Positions 59,191-64,000 of a stretch of DNA of 64,000 nt are shown here, in pieces. Position numbers and translations under genes: made by a program. The number at the start of each line of letters is the position of its first letter. Position 1 is the first letter of the stretch. The stretch comes from Haemophilus massiliensis (GTDB lineage: Bacteria > Pseudomonadota > Gammaproteobacteria > Enterobacterales > Pasteurellaceae). The notes beneath the pieces were generated by a model. It was not told the origin of the DNA. It did not search any database and worked only from the letters and a program-made list of their open reading frames with translations. The stretch covers positions 34,403 to 98,402 of the forward strand of contig LM994634.1 of assembly GCA_000752995.2 (NCBI GenBank). Reading direction: 5' to 3'.

Positions 59191-59547
59191 ATGAAAGTTC
59201 CAGCTATTCTTTGCGGTGTGTTTTTTTTAGCCAGTTGCTCTTTTGGAGGTTTTAAACCACCAAAACCCTACTATCTTTGGTTTCCAGGTAAGCAATTCTA
59301 TTCATCAACACAGCTAAAAAAATTTGACTTTTTTGCTCAAAGAGAAACTGATATGCGAGCTTGTGGAATGGATCCTGTACGTGGTGGAAGTGACTATCCT
59401 GAAGTGAATTTATGTTTAGAAAAAAAAGGTTGGTATTTAGAAGGCGGACCCGTATGCGAAAATGAATTAATGTGGAATAGACCTTTATGCATTGAGTGGC
59501 GAGCGAAGCATAGTAGCCCAAATGCGAAGCCTTGGGGAAAGAGATAG
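59191..59547 (+). CDS. Small lipoprotein, subfamily A2, putative immunity
   Basis: This 118-residue protein has a signal ending in LASC and then SFGGFKPPKPYYLWF. The shared motif is NLCLEKKGWYLEGGPVC. The first 20 codons are nearly identical to 49701, with the same T8 run, and the middle part (residues about 30-55) differs in length. The last lipoprotein of the array. Confidence 0.75.
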   Translation: MKVPAILCGVFFLASCSFGGFKPPKPYYLWFPGKQFYSSTQLKKFDFFAQRETDMRACGMDPVRGGSDYPEVNLCLEKKGWYLEGGPVCENELMWNRPLCIEWRAKHSSPNAKPWGKR

Positions 59548-59559
59548 TATAAAAGTTAT

Positions 59560-59990
59560 GGGACTATGAATTCTCCGCCGGTGGATGTTATAGCAAATCG
59601 AAAGTTAATTCAGACTATGCCAGCGTAAAAACACAAGCCAGAATGTTCGCAGGTGATGCGGGATATGACATAACTGTCCAAAAACACACCGCACTTACCG
59701 GCGGCTTGCTCACCTCAACGGCTAAAGCGGAAGTGGATAGAAAAAATCGTTTTAGTGCGGGAACATGGGCGTCACTGACAACAGGTGACGGCAGTGATAG
59801 CGATAATCAACGCAGCCAAACAAACTCGGGGATTAACACGGCGAATATTGACATCCGCGATGAAAACGCACAAAGGAAAAATAGGCAAAACCGCTGCGGA
59901 AATCAAGGCACAAGGGAAAACTGATGTTAATACGGAAAATGCAGAAAATAATGCGGGTAATAACAAAGCGTAGAAACTTAAGCAAGAATC
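59560..59990 (+). pseudogene. Terminal cdiA shard with internal deletions
   Basis: Segments match cdiA between about 42545 and 43310: SKVNSDYASVKTQA, FAGDAGYDITVQKHTALTGG, RSQTNSGINTANIDIRDENA. Inner parts are deleted and frames shift. An uptake signal is kept. It ends the CDI array; the unmatched 60000-60060 has only another uptake signal. Confidence 0.75.
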
Positions 59991-60060
59991 CGCCGGTCGT
60001 GATGTTTGGCTTTCGGGCACGGTTCAAAGTGCGGTAGTTTTTTATGCAATTTTTTCTTTT

Positions 60061-60089
60061 TTTAGAAATCCATAAAATCGGTTTATAAT
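60061..60089 (+). promoter_or_regulatory. Promoter of the YceK-like gene and rep
   Basis: A perfect TATAAT at 60084-60089 is preceded, after 17 bases, by TTTAGA (4 of 6 matches to the -35). It lies 26 bases before the ATG at 60116. Confidence 0.6.
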
Positions 60090-60115
60090 TCAAAAAATTT
60101 AACATTTAGAACGCT

Positions 60116-60331
60116 ATGAAAAAAACACTCATTATTTTCACCGCACTTTGCGGTTTGTCCGGTTGCGGGACGGTGGTTAAGTTGATTGATCCGACGGAGC
60201 AATATACGGCTTATGCCGGGACGAAATATGACTGGCAGATGACGCAGCAGTGGGGCTTACCGATTTTGGATTTGCCGTTGTCGTTTTTATTGGATACGGC
60301 GTTGCTGCCTTACACTTGGCTACAGGAATAA
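60116..60331 (+). CDS. YceK/YidQ-family lipoprotein
   Basis: This 71-residue protein has a lipoprotein signal ending in LSGC (Cys 17), followed by [20 protein letters not shown] and [17 protein letters not shown], as in the YceK/YidQ family (DUF1375). Function is unknown. It is three bases before rep. An uptake signal overlaps the signal-peptide codons. It does not carry the array lipoprotein motif, so it is a core gene. Confidence 0.8.
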   Translation: MKKTLIIFTALCGLSGCGTVVKLIDPTEQYTAYAGTKYDWQMTQQWGLPILDLPLSFLLDTALLPYTWLQE

Positions 60332-60334
60332 AGG

Positions 60335-62350
60335 ATGAAATTGAACAATCAGCAACAGCAAGCGGTGGAATATGTGTCCGGTCCTTGCTTGGTGTTAGCC
60401 GGTGCCGGTTCGGGCAAAACCCGCGTCATTATTAATAAGATTGCGTATTTGGTGGAAAAGTGCGGTTATTTACCGAAGCAAATCGCGGCGGTGACCTTTA
60501 CCAATAAGGCGGCGCGTGAGATGAAAGAGCGGGTGGCGCATTCTATCGGCAGGGCGGCAAGCCGTGGCTTGTTGGTTTCTACCTTCCACACATTGGGATT
60601 TGATATTATCAAGCGCGAGTATCGGCATTTAGGCTTTAAATCGGGGATGACGCTGTTTGATGAACATGATCAGATGGCGTTGTTAAAGGCGTTGACGACG
60701 GATGTTTTGCCGTCGGACGATAAAGACATGCTGCGCGGGTTGGCGACGGCCATTTCCAATTGGAAAAACGATTTGCTATTGCCGCAACAGGCACTGGCGC
60801 AGGCACATGATGCGAAACAACAGATTTTCGCGCGCTGTTATGAGCGTTATGCCAATCAGCTGCGCGCGTATAATGCACTGGATTTTGATGATCTCATTAT
60901 GCTGCCGACGTTATTGTTTAAGCGCAATGCCGAAGTGCGGTCGAAATGGCAGGAGAAAATCCACTATTTGCTGGTTGATGAATACCAAGACACCAACACC
61001 AGCCAATATGAGCTGATTAAATTATTAGTCAGTGAACGGGCATGTTTTACGGTGGTCGGCGATGATGATCAGTCCATTTATTCATGGCGCGGCGCGCGTC
61101 CGCAAAATATGGTGCGGCTGAAAAACGATTTTCCGCGTCTGAATGTGATTAAGCTGGAGCAGAATTACCGTTCCACCGAACGAATTTTACATTGTGCCAA
61201 TATTCTGATTGCCAATAATGAGCATGTGTTTGATAAGAAATTGTTTTCTACGCTGGGCGAGGGCGAAAAGCTACAGGTTATCGAAGCGAAAAATGAGGAA
61301 CATGAAGCGGAACGCGTGGTCGGCGAGCTGATCGCGCATCGCTTTATGCGTAAGACTCGGTATCGTGATTATGCCATTTTATACCGTGGCAATCATCAAT
61401 CCCGGTTGTTTGAAAAAGTGCTGATGCAAAACCGAATTCCGTATAAAATTTCCGGCGGTACGTCGTTTTTTTCACGGGTGGAAATCAAAGATATGATGGC
61501 TTATTTGCGTTTGCTGGTTAATCAGGATGACGATTCGGCCTTGCTGCGCATTATTAACACGCCGAAACGGGAAATCGGTACGGCGACGCTGGAAAAACTT
61601 GGTATGTTGGCGCAGGAGAAAGGCGTGAGTTTATTTGCGGCGATATTTGAGTTTGAACTGATGCAGCGGGTGACGCCGAAAGCCTATAATGCGCTGCAAG
61701 GGTTTGCCCGTTGGGTAGTGGAATTGAACGACGAATTGCTGCGCGCGGAGCCGCAAAGTGCGGTGCGGCGTATGCTGGCGCAGCTGAATTATGAAGAATA
61801 TTTGTACGAACATGCCGCCAGCCCGAAAATGGCGGAGATGCAGAGTAAAAATGTGGCGACGTTGTTCGAGTGGGTCGGCGATATGCTGAAAGGCGATGAA
61901 TTTAATGAGCCGATGAATTTAAATCAGGTGGTGACCCGTCTGACTCTGCGCGATATGTTAGAGCGCGGCGAAGACGATGAACAAGCCGATCAGGTGCAGT
62001 TAATGACGTTGCATGCCTCGAAAGGGCTGGAGTTTCCGCATGTTTTTCTGGTGGGGATGGAAGAAAATATTCTGCCGCATCAAACCAGTATTGATGAAGA
62101 TAACGTGGAGGAAGAACGGCGGTTGGCTTATGTGGGCATTACTCGTGCGCAACAAACGCTGACCTTTTCGCTGTGTAAAGCGCGTCGCCAGTTCGGTGAA
62201 CTGATAAAACCCGAACCGAGCCGTTTTTTATCCGAGCTGCCCGCCGATGATGTGCAATGGGAGCGGGATAAGCCGCCGTTAAGCGAGGCGCATCAACAGG
62301 CGGCGACAAAAACTCATATTGCTAATTTGCGGGCGATTTTGCGCGGCTAA
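60335..62350 (+). CDS. rep: ATP-dependent DNA helicase Rep
   Basis: This 3'-5' superfamily 1 helicase removes proteins ahead of replication forks. The 671-residue protein has motif [11 protein letters not shown], Ia [64 protein letters not shown] and [13 protein letters not shown]. The length matches E. coli Rep (673) rather than UvrD. GGA precedes ATG. Confidence 0.95.
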   Translation: MKLNNQQQQAVEYVSGPCLVLAGAGSGKTRVIINKIAYLVEKCGYLPKQIAAVTFTNKAAREMKERVAHSIGRAASRGLLVSTFHTLGFDIIKREYRHLGFKSGMTLFDEHDQMALLKALTTDVLPSDDKDMLRGLATAISNWKNDLLLPQQALAQAHDAKQQIFARCYERYANQLRAYNALDFDDLIMLPTLLFKRNAEVRSKWQEKIHYLLVDEYQDTNTSQYELIKLLVSERACFTVVGDDDQSIYSWRGARPQNMVRLKNDFPRLNVIKLEQNYRSTERILHCANILIANNEHVFDKKLFSTLGEGEKLQVIEAKNEEHEAERVVGELIAHRFMRKTRYRDYAILYRGNHQSRLFEKVLMQNRIPYKISGGTSFFSRVEIKDMMAYLRLLVNQDDDSALLRIINTPKREIGTATLEKLGMLAQEKGVSLFAAIFEFELMQRVTPKAYNALQGFARWVVELNDELLRAEPQSAVRRMLAQLNYEEYLYEHAASPKMAEMQSKNVATLFEWVGDMLKGDEFNEPMNLNQVVTRLTLRDMLERGEDDEQADQVQLMTLHASKGLEFPHVFLVGMEENILPHQTSIDEDNVEEERRLAYVGITRAQQTLTFSLCKARRQFGELIKPEPSRFLSELPADDVQWERDKPPLSEAHQQAATKTHIANLRAILRG

Positions 62351-62462
62351 ATCGGTTTTATGATTAGGTTGTAGATAAATCATGCAACTAAGCCGGGATT
62401 TAGAAAAAATAATTTGACTTATGACAGGTCTATTCGTATCATACCGCCCACAAACCGATTGT

Positions 62463-62556
62463 GGTGAGATGGCCGAGTAGGCTGAAGGCGCTCCCCTGCT
62501 AAGGGAGTATGGGGTCAAAAACTCCATCGAGGGTTCGAATCCCTCTCTCACCGCCA
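62463..62556 (+). tRNA. tRNA-Ser (GCU)
   Basis: A 94-base class II tRNA with long variable arm: acceptor GGTGAGA/TCTCACC, anticodon loop CTGCTAA (GCU), T-arm GAGGG-TTCGAAT-CCCTC and encoded GCCA end. It is first in a cluster with two tRNA-Arg genes. Confidence 0.97.
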
Positions 62557-62566
62557 TTTGCTCAGG

Positions 62567-62643
62567 GCACCCGTAGCTCAGCTGGATAGAGTACTCGGCT
62601 ACGAACCGAGCGGTCAGAGGTTCGAATCCTCTCGGGTGCGCCA
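62567..62643 (+). tRNA. tRNA-Arg (ACG), copy 1
   Basis: A 77-base cloverleaf: acceptor GCACCCG/CGGGTGC, D-arm GCTC/GAGT, anticodon loop CTACGAA (ACG), T-arm AGAGG-TTCGAAT-CCTCT, and GCCA end. The A34 is expected to be edited to inosine by TadA. Confidence 0.97.
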
Positions 62644-62707
62644 TCTTATTGAACTCTACAATAAGATTAAAATGGTCAAATGACAGGTCTGAAATTTACA
62701 ATTATGC

Positions 62708-62784
62708 GCACCCGTAGCTCAGCTGGATAGAGTACTCGGCTACGAACCGAGCGGTCAAAGGTTCGAATCCTTTCGGGTGCGCCA
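62708..62784 (+). tRNA. tRNA-Arg (ACG), copy 2
   Basis: This differs from copy 1 only in the T-stem: AAAGG...CCTTT replaces AGAGG...CCTCT, a paired A-T for G-C change that keeps the stem. The 65 bases between the copies have no other feature. 62785-62994 holds nothing I can support. Confidence 0.97.
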
Positions 62785-62994
62785 TTTATTTAACTTCCTC
62801 ATTCCATACTGTTTTTATTCCACGCTGTAGATATTCTGCCGTTTTCAATATGCTTAATGAGCGTCTCAGTAGCCGTTTGGTGTATTTGTTACATAATACC
62901 GAAGTTGAGTAAATCTTTGAGGCGATTTTTTATTCAAATAATTTACCGTCTGAGCGCGCGTTTTTTCAAACTCACGCTCCGACTTTTATCAACG

Positions 62995-64000
62995 TTAAGA
63001 AGGCTGATGAGCATCTTCAATTCGTTCGATTTTGATATTGAACAACGCAAGGCAGATTGCCAAAACTGGTACCGCATAGTTGAATACGGCGTAAGGCGCG
63101 TATTCAAAGGCACTGACTTGCAGCATTGAGTAGGCATATACGCCGCAGGTGTTCCACGGCACGAGGACGGAAGTTACTGTGCCGCCGTCTTCCAAGGCGC
63201 GGGAGAGATTTTTAGAATGCAATTTGCGTTCTTTGTAGGCGGTAACGTACATTCTGCCCGGCAGTAAGATGGAAATGTATTGTTCGGAGGTGGTGCAGTT
63301 GGTAACTACGGAAGAGAAAATTGTGGCGATAATCAACATACCGGCGTTACGGGCAAAGTGTAAGATGGTGGACACGACCGATTTGAGCATCCCCGTTTGT
63401 TCGGCAATGCCGCCGAAACTCATTGCAACGATGGTTAGCGAAATGGTGTACATCATGGATTCGATACCGCCGCGGTTAAAGAGCGTGTCGATGATTTCGT
63501 GTCCGCTTTCGATTTGGAAGCCGTCGTGTAAGGTTTTGACCGCCACGCCAACATCCGCCCCTTGCACTACAATATGGCAGAGTGAACCGAGCAAAATACC
63601 GACCGTTAATGCAGGAATCGCAGGGACTTTTTTCATCACTAAGATCACTACGGCTACCGGCACAATCAGCAACCACGGACTGATGACAAAGTTTTTGCTG
63701 ATGTTGTCCATGACGCTTTCAATATGGGAAAGATTCGTATCGGCGGCGTTGAACTGCATGCCTAGATACCAATACACGCACAAAGCGATAATATAAGCGG
63801 GCACGGTGGTCGTGAACATATGTTTGATATGTTCAAACAAATCCGTGCCGGTAATGCCGGCGGCGAGGTTGGTGGTGTCGGAAAGCGGAGACATTTTGTC
63901 GCCGAAATATGCTCCGGAAATCACCGCACCTGCGACCATTGGCGTCGGAATGCCGATACTCAACCCAATCCCGATAGCCGCGACGCCGATCGTTCCCATG
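62995..64000 (-). CDS. nhaC: NhaC-type Na+/H+ antiporter, partial
   Basis: This inner-membrane antiporter is truncated at its N-terminus by the window edge. The visible ~334 residues have about nine hydrophobic segments. NhaC-like stretches include ISGAYFGDKMSPLSDTTNLA near the start, MSFGGIAEQTGM, TNCTTSEQYISILLPGRMY and VLVPWNTCGVYAYSMLQV. It probably exports Na+ in exchange for protons; an amino-acid exchanger of the same family cannot be excluded. Confidence 0.85.
   Translation of the reverse strand, partial: MGTIGVAAIGIGLSIGIPTPMVAGAVISGAYFGDKMSPLSDTTNLAAGITGTDLFEHIKHMFTTTVPAYIIALCVYWYLGMQFNAADTNLSHIESVMDNISKNFVISPWLLIVPVAVVILVMKKVPAIPALTVGILLGSLCHIVVQGADVGVAVKTLHDGFQIESGHEIIDTLFNRGGIESMMYTISLTIVAMSFGGIAEQTGMLKSVVSTILHFARNAGMLIIATIFSSVVTNCTTSEQYISILLPGRMYVTAYKERKLHSKNLSRALEDGGTVTSVLVPWNTCGVYAYSMLQVSAFEYAPYAVFNYAVPVLAICLALFNIKIERIEDAHQPS

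Noticed and set aside
44996..59990. Insertion sequence or phage remnants as the cause of the mosaic
   Set aside because: No transposase, integrase or terminal inverted repeats were found; the shards are all cdiA, toxin or immunity sequence.
59990..60060. Possible attachment site copy of the tRNA end at the right border of the CDI locus
   Set aside because: No sequence matching the tRNA 3' end (TTCAAGTCCTGTTGGGGGC) is present there, and no integrase gene is seen.

Overview
The window is chromosomal DNA of a gamma-proteobacterium of the family Pasteurellaceae. The main evidence is the many copies of the Haemophilus-type DNA uptake signal core AAGTGCGGT (or its complement ACCGCACTT) in and between genes, and gene clusters of Haemophilus/Basfia/Aggregatibacter type (nap without napF, narQ-murB-rpoH, tdk-tsaD-rpsU-dnaG-rpoD). 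I cannot name the species from sequence alone.

Layout. (1) 1-10.7 kb: catabolism of L-ascorbate and 2,3-diketo-L-gulonate. A minus-strand yiaKLMN set (reductase, YiaL, TRAP transporter) has a divergent IclR regulator. It is followed by a complete ula set: ulaD, ulaC and a fused ulaA-ulaB permease on the minus strand, and ulaG, a DeoR-type ulaR, ulaE and ulaF on the plus strand. Near-perfect CRP sites lie in both divergent promoter regions. Both sugars would meet at 3-keto-L-gulonate-6-phosphate and use UlaD, UlaE and UlaF to reach D-xylulose 5-phosphate. (2) 10.7-20.6 kb: rpoH, a small conserved gene, murB, the nitrate sensor narQ, and a periplasmic nitrate reductase operon napDAGHBC. (3) 20.6-32.4 kb: core genes pnp, nlpI, deaD, tdk, tsaD, the rpsU-dnaG-rpoD operon and a CAU-anticodon tRNA. 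(4) 32.5-60.0 kb: a large contact-dependent growth inhibition (CDI) locus. It has cdiB, a 3428-residue cdiA with a VENN junction, an overlapping immunity gene, and then about 15 kb of AT-rich orphan toxin/immunity modules. (5) 60.0-64.0 kb: a YceK-like lipoprotein, rep, three tRNAs (Ser-GCU, two Arg-ACG) and a partial nhaC-type antiporter.

The most interesting part is 45-60 kb. It is a mosaic of promoterless shards of cdiA, toxin C-termini and immunity genes. Some modules are recognisable: a DNA/RNA non-specific endonuclease, an Ntox21-like RNase, and membrane-protein immunity types. The dominant theme is nine intact small lipoprotein genes in four subfamilies (three of them multi-copy) that share a C-terminal Cys/Gly-aromatic/Cys motif. 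Most sit directly after a toxin tail, and where the toxin body survives it has an AHSxG lipase-like nucleophile motif. I propose that these are outer-membrane lipoprotein immunity proteins against lipase-type CDI toxins, stored as a silent, recombining archive. Many modules are broken by one-base contractions in homopolymer runs.
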